Of a DNA stretch of 64,000 nt, positions 10,190 through 21,122 are shown in pieces. Within the stretch, counting starts at the first letter, position 1; every line of letters begins with the position of its first letter. The translations under genes were made by a program, and so were the position numbers. Under the pieces are notes generated by a model, which was given only the letters and a program-made list of their open reading frames with translations, was not told the origin of the DNA and ran no database searches. The stretch comes from Lithodes maja (lineage: Eukaryota > Arthropoda > Malacostraca > Decapoda > Lithodidae): contig JBAKBP010006620.1 in NCBI GenBank assembly GCA_037953745.1, forward strand, positions 1 through 64,000, read 5' to 3'.

Positions 10190-10973
10190 TCTATCGTATA
10201 AATACGATAGAATATGATTCTTTTGTGATCTCGTATGTCTCTGTGACGTCACGATCTCTCCTGCAGCACGACGTAGGACGAGTAGATCGTATATTATAAG
10301 ATTGTAAATAAGTTAAGTTATAAAAGGCCTAATATGCTATTAAGCAATATTGCCATGGTCTTATGTAGTATATATGAATTTATCGTATATATTAATATAA
10401 TTTATCGTATAGAGCAACCTAAATGCGGTACGATAATTTGGGCTCCTGGCGGTTTGCCAAGGCAGCAAGGTGTGCTTTTGAGGTACGGCAGAGCCTTCAC
10501 GAACACCAACCAGTTAACATCTAATTTTCCGCCCTCAGTTGATCGTGCTTTGTGCCTCTAATCACAATATACACAGCTACACCATCACGACGCTCTCATC
10601 GACATCATGACTGACTGATAGATAAGCATAAATTATAATAATCATGTCCATTCCCATGTAATCATTTATTCTTTCTTTAACTTGACTCGAGTCTTGGGAC
10701 CGAAGTCTCGTTCCCCATTGTCCACCACCATATTGGGTAAAACGTTCTCCCTTGCCTCATTGCCACGTGGAACTATTGGTGAGTTAATTCCTGGCTAATA
10801 TTAACCTTTATAACCTTACCCTATATATACATTTGTTATGTGAGACCTTTGGATATAAATTAGCTTGTTTCAGATTGAATTCAATTTAGATATAGAGTAG
10901 TTTTCATTTAGATTGATTTTATTTGATTCATTATAGCTTAGTAATATTTAACTTCCATTGATAGTTTACCACA
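10190..10973 (+). repeat. BEL 5' LTR
   Basis: 784 bp, starting TCTATCG where the 3' LTR has TGTATCG, and ending in CA. A small hairpin TATCGTAT-AA-ATACGATA lies at the very start. It matches the 3' LTR at all but about four positions (start, 10265 area G/A, one C/T near 10747, one T/C near 10806). Confidence 0.95.
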
Positions 10974-10974
10974 T

Positions 10975-10992
10975 TGGTGCCCAGACCCGGGA
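10975..10992 (+). promoter_or_regulatory. BEL primer-binding site
   Basis: TGGTGCCCAGACCCGGGA begins one base after the 5' LTR end. It has the TGG start expected for pairing with a tRNA 3' CCA. I could not identify the tRNA with certainty. Confidence 0.75.
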
Positions 10993-11385
10993 ATTAGCTA
11001 CCAGTAAGGGATTTTAAGGCAATGAACAAGGGGACATATAACAGGATGCAGGAACAACTCTATGATAAACTGGCAAGGCTAGCCAAGCGATGGTTAGAGC
11101 CGGAATGCAGGGTCCCATCGTTGTGCCTGCCTAAGTCCTGCATCCCACCCATCATCTTTCCCCAGTAATTTTCTTTTCCGTTTCGGACTTCCTGTGACTA
11201 TTATGACCTGACCTAAAAAAAAATCTTGTTCAATATGATCCATTAATAGGTATTGCTATTTAGTGTACTATTTTTTCTCCATAACATAGAAGTCCGCCGG
11301 TTGGCGTCTCTTAATTAGACTATTATTTGGCCGTTGTCTTTGTAACGTAATATTTAGATATATAGCCTATAGGCTCGCATGCAAA

Positions 11386-12589
11386 ATGGATAGAAACGAT
11401 AAAGAGACACCGTCTAGTGGGGTGCTGATCAAAGCCCCTAAAAATCAAAGGGCGGGACTTCGGGGAGTATTAAATAGGCTAATTGTGGAGATGGAGCTGC
11501 TTCGAGCCATGATGGATGCTTCACATGTCTCACTCTCCAGACTGGAACAAGACCTCACGGGCTTCACCGTGTTGAGCGGTGGAATGTACAGGCTCTCAGC
11601 CTATGCCCGAGAGGGAGTAGATGGAATATAGAAAAAAAAAAAAAAAAAAAAAAAAAACTTTCATCACTACTGCTGATCTAGAGGAATTGGAGGCTAGATT
11701 AGATAACGTCCAGGCTACCCACGGTCGTATTACGGCTCTGAGTGAGGTGATTGTGGCTGACATGATAGAGGAGGAAGAGATAGTTACAGAGTGTGATAAT
11801 CGCGCCCTCTATGACGAACCTGTCTTTAGAGCGAAGCGCCTATTACAGCGTGCTGTCACAAGTAAGAAGGGAGGCGATAATGAGGCCCATAGAAGGGCTG
11901 ACCCTAAACATACTGTACACCTCCCTAAGCTCAATCTTCCTACATTTGGGGGCAAGTTAACCGAGTGGTTAGCTTTTTGGGACGTATTTCGATCTACGGT
12001 TCGTGAATCCTCTTTGGATAATGTCCGCAAGTTTCACTATCTGAAGGGACAAATGGAAGGAGAGGCCTTACATTTAATAGAGGGTTTTGCAGTAGTGGGT
12101 GGTAGTTATCTTGAAGCGGTACACTTATTAGAGTCCACATACGGGGATAGAGAGCAGTTGAAGATGGCCCATGTCGTTGCCTTGTTGGGGCTCGCAGAAC
12201 CACAGTATAAGGTTGATGAGTTGACAAACTTCAGGGCAAATATGGAGTGCCATACTCGATCGCTAGACACCCTTGGGCTTACCACACAGGAAATGATAGT
12301 CATTATCTTGCGTCAGAAGCTTCCTATGGCAATACTTGATAAGGTAAGATCATTTGAGCTGGGGGAATTCAAAACTCAGTTCAGTAAAGAGATCAATAAT
12401 CTACAGTTGAACAAAGGGAGAATGTATGTGTCGGGAGGGAGTGAGAATGTGGAGAAGAGGGGAACAGTAAGCATGACGGTGGGGACTAAAGTAAAGAAAG
12501 AGGGTGCGTATAAGAAACCTGCTCAGATTCTATGTAAGCTATGTAACAACAAACAAATGGAGTTTCTGCATAAAATACCCAACAAATGA
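11386..12589 (+). pseudogene. gag: BEL gag, interrupted by SINE
   Basis: The reading frame starts at 11386, is entered by a SINE at about 11517-11657, and resumes at about 11658 in another frame until 12589. The resumed part carries the DUF1759-type Gag core of Pao/BEL elements: a 'LPKLNLPTFGGKLTEW' block followed by a 'KFHYLKGQMEGEA' block and an 'IILRQKLP' block. It would form the particle that packages element RNA. The SINE and poly-A bring a frame change, and a second frameshift near 12575 separates Gag from the zinc-knuckle region. Upstream, 10993-11385 is leader with no other feature. Confidence 0.88.
11517..11657 (+). mobile_element. SINE 3' fragment inside BEL gag
   Basis: About 115 bp match the 3' end of the SINE at 38945-39516 (minus strand there), including CTTCACATGTCTCACT, GGAACAAGACCTCACGGGCT and GCTCTCAGCCTATGCCCGAG blocks. 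They are followed by a 26-base A run (11632-11657). It is 5' truncated, in the same sense as gag, and is a later insertion into the BEL copy or its parent. Confidence 0.85.
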
Positions 12590-13688
12590 GACAAAACTAG
12601 CACAGGCGAAAAGATTGAAGCTATGTGTAGGTTGTCTAAGTGGGGAACATAGTAAGCAGGGACAATGTACTGCTACATATTTAAGGCCCTGTCGGCACTG
12701 CAAAGGACATCACTTTGATAAGTTGTGTCCTACAGCGGATAAAGTCAAAGACGTCAAAAATGAGGGTACTACAACTGTGACACTAGGTAGCACGCAAGAC
12801 ACCACTATATTGCCTACAATACAGATTCCCATGGAAGGTAATGACAGTAACAAAGTTTGTCGGGTACTTCTAGATCAAGGGTCTCAACGTTCCTTTATAA
12901 AGAGGTCCGTACTAGTGGGACTGAAGCACCGAATCGTAGGGGCTGAGACTCTTCGATTACAGGGCTTCACAGGGGTTACTGATAAACAAGACTACGAGAT
13001 AGCGGAGATTTCATATTTCTATCGTAAAAACCGGTACTTTATGACTTGTATCGTAGTAGACACCCTACCAGAATATGTATCTGTGGGTGTGAAGAAGGTG
13101 GAACACGCATTACGTAGCATAGGGGTTAACTTGTCAGATCCCATGGGAAATCAGAGTGAGGTGCATGTTCTACTTGGTGTAGATCATTATTATGAAGTAG
13201 TATACCCTGGATTTAAAAAGATGTGTGGTGTAGTTTTAATCCCCACTAAATTTGGATACTGCATGAGCGGAAAGGTGCATACTACACAGTCAAAGGTCCT
13301 GGTCGACACGGTCTCGATATATAGAGTCAATGTAACCGCGGCAGAGGAGTTGGGAAGGGAGGATTCCCAACCTAGTGACCCTAAGATGGCTGCCGAGTTC
13401 GACCTGGAACGACTGTGGAGATTGGATCACATAGGCATTAATCCTATGGAGACTGATTATGACTCGGAAGTTGCGCTACAAAGGTTTGACGAGTCTGTGT
13501 GCTACTGTGCCTCAGACAAGCAATATAAAGTTAGTTTACCCTGGAAGAACAGTGAGATAAGCCTGCCTACCAACTATGGTTTGGCATTAGGTCGCTTGCG
13601 CGCATTGCAGCGGAAATGTCTAACGAACCGAGCACGCGCCAGGCGTATGACGATGTATTTCGGAGTTATGAGGATAGGGGCTTTATAG
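12504..13688 (+). pseudogene. pol: BEL pol: zinc knuckles, protease, RT start
   Basis: In order: Cys-rich knuckles ('CVGCLSGEHSKQGQC' then 'CRHCKGHHFDKLC'); an aspartic protease region in which the active site reads L-D-Q-G-S, where BEL proteases usually have D-S/T-G; a long spacer; and the beginning of the RT ('NYGLALGRLRAL'). The frame is lost at about 13615 where one base seems missing from an A-run, and the true RT continues in the next segment. The Q in the protease site is unusual and may inactivate it. Confidence 0.85.
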
Positions 13689-14077
13689 AGAGAGTCGATG
13701 TCAGGGAACCGTGTAAGAAGGGTGGGGTTCACTATCTGGCCCATCATGGGGTAAAGAAAGACAGCGTCACCACACCAATACGGGTGGTGTATGACTGTTC
13801 TGCCCACCAAGGACAACAACCCAGTCTAAATGACTGCCTGTTGACAGGTCCGTCCATGGTGTCGGACCTGTCCCAACATCTATTGCGGTTTAGGCTGGGG
13901 AAGTATGCCTATACCAGTGACATCGAGAAGGCATTCTTGATGGTCAAGTTAAAGGAGGAAGATAGAGATGTTACCCGCTTTCTTTGGTTCGGCGACATTA
14001 GCGACTCTGAAAGTCCCATCATAATATACCGTTTTCGGGTTGTACTCTTTGGGGCCACTTGCTCGCATTTTTGTTAA
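13616..14077 (+). pseudogene. pol: BEL RT, fingers and first palm
   Basis: Encodes the N-terminal RT blocks: a 'VHYLAHHGVKK' block, 'IRVVYDCSAHQ', 'SLNDCLLTGPSM' and the first catalytic Asp in 'YTSDIEKAFL'. It ends at 'LFGATCS', where a single missing base at about 14067 throws the frame. The second palm motif is in the next segment. All blocks are in the expected Pao/BEL order. Confidence 0.88.
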
Positions 14078-15210
14078 ATGCCACAATCAGAAAACATCTA
14101 GCTGACACTCATGAGGACACAAGTAAACTATCTCGCGGATTATACATTGACAATTTGCAGGGTACTAGCGATAGTCAAGATGATTTGTTGTATGCATACT
14201 GGCAAGCACGCAGATTGTTTGCGGATGCACATCTATTTCTCCGCGAGTGGGTTACTAATAGTGAAGATCTTCAGAGTTTAATACAGGTGGATGGTACGGC
14301 ATCTCTTAACCAGGAAAAGTCCAGAAATTTGGGGATGATCTGGCAACCTAAACATGACATACTAACTTTTCAAACAAGGTCTTTTGCTCAGCAGACAGGA
14401 GCGCACACCAAAAGAAGTCTGTTGAGCAAAGTTGCGCAATTTTTTGATCCTTTGGGTCTAGCATTACCTGTTACCATAAGAGCTAGGATTCTAATGCAGG
14501 AAGTTTGGAGACATAAAATAGGATGGGATGACAGTTTGCCCGAGGACCTGAATGACCAAGGGACATTGTTGTTGAATGAATATGCCATCCTATGTACTAA
14601 ACCTATACCTCGTAAAGTGGCGGCGTTCGGTGACGTTACGTTACACACGTTTTGCGATGCTAGCGCCATGGCATACGGGGTAGCCATTTATGTTGTTACT
14701 TTATTTGGGGCACATTTAGTTACAGCCCGGGCCAAGGTAGCCCCGGTTAAAAAGGTAACTATCCCTAAAATGGAATTGACTGCCATGCTGCTATTAGCAC
14801 GTCTGGTGCAACATGTACGCGCAGCATACGAGAGCGAATTAAATATTGAAATCGTTCATGTATGGTGCGATAGTCAGGTCGCACTCAACGGGATACATAG
14901 CAAGAAGTCTCTGCCAGTTTATGTGCGGAATAGGGTAGATGAGATTAGAGCCCTTTTGCCAGACGTTGCTTATCATTATGTAAATACAAAGGAAAACCCT
15001 AGTGATCTCATAACTAGGGGTATAACGACTAGCCAGTTAATGAAGTCCGAATTGTGGTGGCATGGTCCAAAGTGGCTGCTCCATGAAAGTGAATGGACGA
15101 TATGGCATGCTGTTGGTGAGGGACTTCTGCCACTGGAAACAGTGGCAGTTACAGCCCAACCAAATGAGCCACCGTGTCCTATCATGAAGTGGGCAAGATT
15201 CGGTGACTAA
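14059..15210 (+). pseudogene. pol: BEL RT second half and RNase H
   Basis: Begins with 'FLLNATI' and the second RT catalytic motif as Y-I-D-N (many Pao/BEL elements have Y-V-D-D or Y-V-D-N). It then has the 'LGMIWQPKHD' block, the connection and RNase H with 'FCDASAMAYG', 'PKMELTAM' and 'VWCDSQVAL'. A TAA at 15208-15210 stops the frame, but the same frame reopens at once and leads into integrase, so this is a nonsense change in one Pol frame. Confidence 0.88.
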
Positions 15211-16830
15211 AATAAACTAGTCAGGGTTGTAGCTTTGGTGTTGCGATATGTATCCAATCTTAAGCTTAAAGTAACGGGCCAACTCTGCAACAGGGGTCAC
15301 AACATTGATGCTCGTGAATTTAAAGCAGCTGAAGTAACTTTGATCAAATGGGTTCAAGTAAAAACCTTTTCCAATGAATTAGAATCCTTGAAAGGCTCGA
15401 ATAAGACATTAATGCCTAATATAGTGCGTCAACTAAGGTTGCACCTAGACAATGGCCTCATCAGGTGTGAGGGTCGCCTGAAGTGGTCGGGTGTACCAGA
15501 CGGCACAAACCGACCTATACTTATGCCAACAAGACATCACGTTACTGATCTATTGATCATACGTGCACATAGGGAAGTAAAACACTACGGGGTATGTCAT
15601 ATTATATCAAATTTACGTCTCACATGGTGGATACCCAGAGTTCGACAAGTAGCTCGACGCGTAGTGAGAAAGTGTGTAATATGCCAGAGACTAAAGGGTA
15701 AACCATATGCAACTGGACCAGCTCCACCTCTACCTGAATGCCGTGTAAAGCACGTAGAACCTTTCCAAGCGGTAGGATTAGATTACACAGGGGCATTGAA
15801 GACGAGGGAGCATGAGAAGGTTTATATATTATTGTTTACCTGTGCGACGTCTCGAGCAGTACACCTAGAACAATGTGATAATATGTCTAGCGAAGAATTT
15901 ATGCTGGCGTTCAGACGGTTTTGTGCCCGTCGTTCATTCCCTCAACTCATTCTTAGCGACAATGCTCCCACTTATGTCCAAGCATCAAAATATCTAAAGG
16001 ATATGAGTAGTGATCCTACTGTCATCACTTTTTTGGGAGAGAAGAAGTGCGAATGGAGGTTCATTCCAGTTAAGGCACCTTGGTTTGGTGGAATGTGGGA
16101 ACGATGTGTCGGCATAGTAAAGTCAGGACTAAGAGCGGTTGTAGGATGTGCTCTATTAAAGAAAAGTGAGTTGACGACAGTCCTCACAGAGATAGAGGCA
16201 GTCGTGAATGATCGCCCGCTTACATATGTGTACACCGACCTGCAAGAACCACTACCATTAACGCCAGCTCACTTGCTATATGGGAAACCATTGACTGCGT
16301 TTCCATCTGATTTCCAATCCATAGTAGAGTTAGAGGATCCCTCGTTGTACTCTGAGGTAGCGGTGTCTAAGAGATACCAGTATATATCCAGGATAATCGA
16401 GGATTTTAGGAAACGGTAGATTAGTGAATATCTGCTAGCATTGAGGGAAAGGAGTGTTACTCCCTCTGGTAGACCAACGGCACCTACAGTTGGCGAAGTT
16501 GTTTTAATTAAAGAAGATAGTCCTCGTTTATACTGGAAATTAGGCCGCGTATTGGAGGTATACAAGGGGGCAGACTCTGTAGAGCGGGTGGCGCTATTGA
16601 AGACAGCCACTGGAACTACTGTTCGTCCTATCGCACGTTTGTACGCTTTGGAGCTCGATTCCGCATTGCAATCTGAGGCTCCACCTGTTATTGCTGGGTC
16701 CGAGGATTCTCAAAGGAACGACTCACCCCTTACTGATGGTGATCATTCTCGGACCGGGACGCGTCCCAGACGCGCTGCTGCTGGCGCCGTCGACTTGTGG
16801 CGTCAGGAGATAGCCTCTGGGCAACTTTAG
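15211..16830 (+). pseudogene. pol: BEL integrase
   Basis: One frame broken only by TAG at 16417-16419. Counting from 15235: zinc finger H112, H117, C147, C150; catalytic core D183 ('GLDYTGAL'), D242 ('LSDNAPTY') and E289 ('GMWERC'); then the DUF5641-type C-terminus ('VGEVVLIKEDSPRLYWKLGRV') after the stop. All three catalytic residues are kept. It integrates element cDNA into the genome. The TAG lies where a tryptophan codon would differ by one base. Confidence 0.9.
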
Positions 16831-16856
16831 GTTTAAGGTGGGGTTCAGGTCTTTTT

Positions 16857-16867
16857 TGTGGGGGGAG
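16857..16867 (+). promoter_or_regulatory. BEL polypurine tract
   Basis: A GTGGGGGGAG-type purine run directly abuts the 3' LTR start at 16868, the expected plus-strand primer site. Confidence 0.75.
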
Positions 16868-17651
16868 TGTATCGTATAAATACGATAGAATATGATTCTT
16901 TTGTGATCTCGTATGTCTCTGTGACGTCACGATCTCTCCTACAGCACGACGTAGGACGAGTAGATCGTATATTATAAGATTGTAAATAAGTTAAGTTATA
17001 AAAGGCCTAATATGCTATTAAGCAATATTGCCATGGTCTTATGTAGTATATATGAATTTATCGTATATATTAATATAATTTATCGTATAGAGCAACCTAA
17101 ATGCGGTACGATAATTTGGGCTCCTGGCGGTTTGCCAAGGCAGCAAGGTGTGCTTTTGAGGTACGGCAGAGCCTTCACGAACACCAACCAGTTAACATCT
17201 AATTTTCCGCCCTCAGTTGATCGTGCTTTGTGCCTCTAATCACAATATACACAGCTACACCATCACGACGCTCTCATCGACATCATGACTGACTGATAGA
17301 TAAGCATAAATTATAATAATCATGTCCATTCCCATGTAATCATTTATTCTTTCTTTAACTTGACTCGAGTCTTGGGACCGAAGTCTCGTTCCCCATTGTC
17401 CACCACCATATTGGGTAAAACGTTTTCCCTTGCCTCATTGCCACGTGGAACTATTGGTGAGTTAATTCCTGGCTAATATTAACCCTTATAACCTTACCCT
17501 ATATATACATTTGTTATGTGAGACCTTTGGATATAAATTAGCTTGTTTCAGATTGAATTCAATTTAGATATAGAGTAGTTTTCATTTAGATTGATTTTAT
17601 TTGATTCATTATAGCTTAGTAATATTTAACTTCCATTGATAGTTTACCACA
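16868..17651 (+). repeat. BEL 3' LTR
   Basis: 784 bp, TG...CA, about 99.5% identical by eye to the 5' LTR. It is followed by a sequence seen also at 9519-9572. Confidence 0.95.
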
Positions 17652-17704
17652 CTAAGCATGATAAATAGATAAATCAATAAACGAACAAATAAATAAATAA
17701 ATAG

Positions 17705-18142
17705 CTGGACTATGTGGCGGCGCTCGACATATATCGTGTGGCAATTTCAGCACGTAATGTTGCTGAGAGAGAGAGACAAGTGGTGGCAGGAGAGTAGCGA
17801 GCGTATGACTGCTCCCGACCACCGCGGCGAACCTACTGACATGAATCCCACCTCCTCCCTCCCTCTCTCACTCGCTATATACGGAATTGTATGGGGAAAT
17901 TGCCTAATTACATGCTTTTTGCACTCGCGTTGCACGGTTTTTGCAAGAAAACTAGCCATCATAAAAGGATCGTTATGGTGTCATTCGAAAGCTCTGTTTA
18001 TGCCCTTTCAGGGATAGATACTTGTTTTACGTTCTGGGTCTTATTTAGGCATGAAAATGATCATGTAAACAGCCCTATTTTGGCTAAAAACACCCCGCTG
18101 GGCGGTACATATAAATAAACCGCATAGGCCGCTCGTAAGGTG
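17705..18142. mobile_element. piggyBac-like MITE, left-truncated copy
   Basis: Nearly identical to the complete copy at 30427-30906 but lacking its first 42 bp or so. The right end (CGTAAGGTG) is followed by TTAA at 18143-18146, then minus-strand LINE-K coding sequence. Non-coding: its open frames on both strands are not conserved as proteins. Confidence 0.8.
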
Positions 18143-18145
18143 TTA

Positions 18146-18440
18146 AGTCATAGGATGATGGAAAGACTGAGTCTGAGAGAGAGTTCCGGAACTCAGCTGT
18201 TGAATAGAAGAAGGATTGGGAATAACGTTTCACTCTTGGGTTGGAAAGTTGCACAACGTAGGGGTGGGATTGTGTTGCGAGATTGGTGCTAAGTGTTCTA
18301 TGAAGAGGGGGTGGTATACACTGAGAGAGCTCTGAGGAACACTGATTATTGTAACAGCGGTAGAATAGTGAGAGATGCAACATTGCTGCGAAGAGAGCAA
18401 TACTGCAGAGAATTGGTGAGTGGAAATGAGTTAATAACAT
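18146..18440 (-). pseudogene. LINE-K RT C-terminal tail
   Basis: Carries the same C-terminal blocks as 6538-6885: a 'LSLFYRCYNNQCSSEL' block and 'VKRYSQSFFYSTAE'. Frame breaks separate it from the RT core at 18512-19225. The last residues are replaced by MITE sequence, so no stop of its own survives. Confidence 0.75.
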
Positions 18441-18511
18441 GGAAGGCTTTCTTTTCTACTTTGTCTAGAAGTGTTGTGTGAGAGGATCCACCCCACACGT
18501 GTGAACAATGC

Positions 18512-19271
18512 TCAATACATGGACGCACTCTGCCCCTCTACAGAACAAGAAGCTGCAAAGGGGTAACAAAAAACTGGAGCCTTCTGGGAACTTGTTTTTA
18601 GAAAGAGTGGTAATATGATCTTTCCAAGAGAGATCAGAAGAAAATGAGACATCGAGAAAATTAAGAGAAGATGATGGGTAAATTTGTATGTTATTGAAGA
18701 GTAAGTCATATTTTTCTGGAAGGGGGCGACGAGTAGACAGATGGAAAATTGAGTGTTGGGTCCATTAAAAGTAACAAGATTTTCACTGCCCCAATAAGAT
18801 ATAGTAGAGAGACCAGAAGATAGGTGCTTTATGGCCTCCTTACATGAGTTTTGGAGTACCTGCTGTGAATGATGGTCTGCAAGGGTAGTTGAATAGTGTA
18901 ACTTAGAGTCGTCAGCATATGAGTGATAGGGGCTGGAGGGGCAGTTGAGAAGGTCGTTAATGAATAAGAAGAAGAGAATTGGAGATAGTACAGAACCCTG
19001 AGGAACACTGGAGTTGATAGGTTGAGGAAGTGAATGGTGGTTATCCACAACCGCAGCTATAGAACGGCCGGAAAGGAAATTAGAGACAACGGCACAGATG
19101 GAGAGATAGAAACCAAAGGAGGATTGTTTGGATATGAGGCATTTGTGCCAGACTCTGTCGAAGGCCTTCGATATGTCTAGCCCAACAGAGATAGTCTCAC
19201 TAAAATCCCGAATGGAGGATGACAAAGAGTTAGTAAGATAACAAAGAAGATCACCAGGAGAGCGGCCCTTA
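18512..19271 (-). pseudogene. LINE-K RT catalytic core
   Basis: Contains 'GLDISKAFDRVWHK' (first catalytic Asp), 'SSVPQGSVLSPILFFLFIND' and the 'YADD' box, the standard order of a LINE RT palm. After about 150 codons the frame drifts into nonsense, so the thumb is lost in this frame. Upstream, the 'KGRSPGDLL' block is cut off at 19271 by the Harbinger-like element, and its partner 'DRQYG' lies at 21123. Confidence 0.85.
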
Positions 19272-21119
19272 TGCCCCTTTCCAACTTATGCGATTTCATA
19301 CGATTTTCGTTGCCGAGGACGTAGTCTTGTCAATTCGCAACGAAGTTGTGCGACATTAACGATATTGACCGTTAAAAAACGTTGACAAGTTTACACTCGG
19401 CGACATCGATGGGTAAGACGAATCGGCGACATTATGCGACGTCATCGGCAACTTGAGCGATGGTTCGCCGATGTACTCGGCGAGAACTCTCACATTTGAA
19501 TAAAATAATGCGAAGGATGAACAACTCCTCGGCGTATGTTCTGCGACGTCTCCGGCGAATTAAGCGATGGTTCGGCGAATACCTCGGCGAGATTATCCGA
19601 AAACTTTTTGCATATATTTCATGGCACAAACATAAGAACATACAGAAAACGGGAGTCTGCAGAAAGCCGATTGGCCCACACAAGGCAGGTCCCTGTCACA
19701 CCCAACCCCAATTACAAGGCCTAATTATAGACCCAACTCACTATTGCCTTGAGGACTGACCTCACCAAAACTCGACGCCAAATTGACACTACAGTCTTAA
19801 TATTGACAACGAAATGGGGTGAAATGTCTTAAAATCGCCAAACTAATGGGCCGAACGTCATAAAATATGAAAATTAATGGGGTTAACCATGAGGAAGAAA
19901 GGGGACCAGAAAAACGACCCATCTCCCCTTAATTCGGAGATGGCAATGTCTGGCTTCGCTGGAGACATTTTTCTATCGGAAAATGTACAAATTTAGCTTG
20001 CTCTCAAAACAAAAATATATATATGTTGGCTCGCTACCGCTCACCATGAAAATATTGAAACCTGGATGGGGGTAAACGTTTTAAAACAGTAGGCTGAACG
20101 GGGCCGAACGGATACAAGGCAGAGAGATGGAGAGAAAGAGAACAAACAAAAACGAGGAGAGAGGGAGAGAAAGAGAAAACCAAAACAGCGAGGTGGGCTC
20201 AATGTTTGCGTTACGGCTTAATTGAGCCCACCTCGCCTTTTTTGTTTTCTCTTTCTCTCCTTCTCTCCTCGTTGTTTTTTGTTTTCTCTTTCTCTCCCTC
20301 TCTCTTTGCCTTGTATCCGTTCGGCCCCGTTCAGCCTACTGTTTTAAGACGTTTACCCCCATCCAGGATTCAATATTTTTCTGGTGAGCGGTAGCGAGCC
20401 AACATATATAAAAAAAAATGTTGAGAGCAAGCTAAATTTGTAAATTTTTCGATAGAAAAATGTTTTCGGCGAAGCCGGATTTCTCCATATAATGCTGGTT
20501 CGCTATCGCTTGCCAGGAAGATATCGATACTTGGATGGGGATACACGTCTTAAAACAGTTGGCTGAATGGGGCTGAATGTATACAAACCAGAGAAAGAGA
20601 GAAAAGGAGAGAAAGAGACAAAAAAAAAACAGGTGAACCCCCCAAGAGAGGTGCATAGAAAAAAGGGTTGACAGGTTCACTATAGGCCTAATAAATTTTT
20701 TTTACCCACCTCGCCGAAGGTGCTCTTTGGCATCGTCGATGTTCTCGGAACATCTGAGAGAATCGGCGATCAGAGCATCTGACAGCATCGGTGAGCATCC
20801 GTGCAGCTTTGCAAAGTTTTTTTTGTGTGAAACCCTCCGCGATGTCTCGCCGATGTCGCCGATGATCTCAGAGGGCCTCGCAGAACCCTCTGCGATGCTC
20901 GACGATGCTTGCGAGGGCTACGAACCCTCGTGAGCCCTCGTCCAAAATTTTGAACAAACCGAACATTTGCGATGACCCGCGAGGGCCCTTGCGAGGCCTT
21001 GCGAGTCATACGATTATTATGCGAGGGTATACGATTGCTGTGCGACATGTCACGAATGTGCCAATTTATGGGTGTCGGCGATGAAAATCGTATGAAATCG
21101 CATAAGTGGGAAAGGGGCA
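19272..21119. mobile_element. Harbinger-like non-autonomous element, 45-bp TIRs, TTA TSD
   Basis: The 1848-bp insert has inverted ends that match at about 42 of 45 positions, both starting TGCCCCTTTCC. It is flanked by TTA at 19269-19271 and TTA at 21120-21122. Taking out the insert and one TTA restores the LINE-K reading frame through its Y-G-x-x-K-G-R-S motif, so the boundaries are firm. A 3-bp TWA duplication is typical of PIF/Harbinger. No transposase or Myb-like gene is present. The subterminal regions are dense in GCGA/TCGGCGA motifs, and the middle holds a very large palindrome. Confidence 0.85.
19940..20490. repeat. giant palindrome, arms about 265 bp
   Basis: The arm at about 19940-20205 is repeated inverted at about 20225-20490 around a short centre with TGTTTGCGTTACGGC. 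Arms contain GA-rich/CT-rich tracts, the block GGCTCGCTACCGCTCACC, and family X blocks. A third, diverged direct copy of part of the left arm lies at about 20499-20640. Such DNA can extrude as a cruciform or give a long hairpin RNA. Confidence 0.85.
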
Positions 21120-21122
21120 TTA

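Larger units (their letters stand above)
10190..17651 (+). mobile_element. BEL/Pao LTR retrotransposon, full length but broken
   Basis: A 7.46-kb element with two 784-bp LTRs, a primer-binding-like site, gag, protease, RT, RNase H, integrase and a polypurine tract in BEL/Pao order. It makes no intact Gag-Pol: a SINE sits in gag, three single-base frameshifts lie at about 12575, 13615 and 14067, and there are stops at 15208-15210 and 16417-16419. The LTRs differ at only about four sites, so insertion looks recent. The bases flanking the two LTRs (GGTAT and CTAAG) do not form a target duplication. Confidence 0.93.

Noticed and set aside
10334..10561. A 75-codon open frame in both BEL LTRs
   Set aside because: It is conserved only because the LTRs are near-identical copies; it has no recognisable domain.
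20206..20394. 62-codon frame rich in Ser/Leu/Phe
   Set aside because: It is a translation of the CT tract in the palindrome arm, low complexity.
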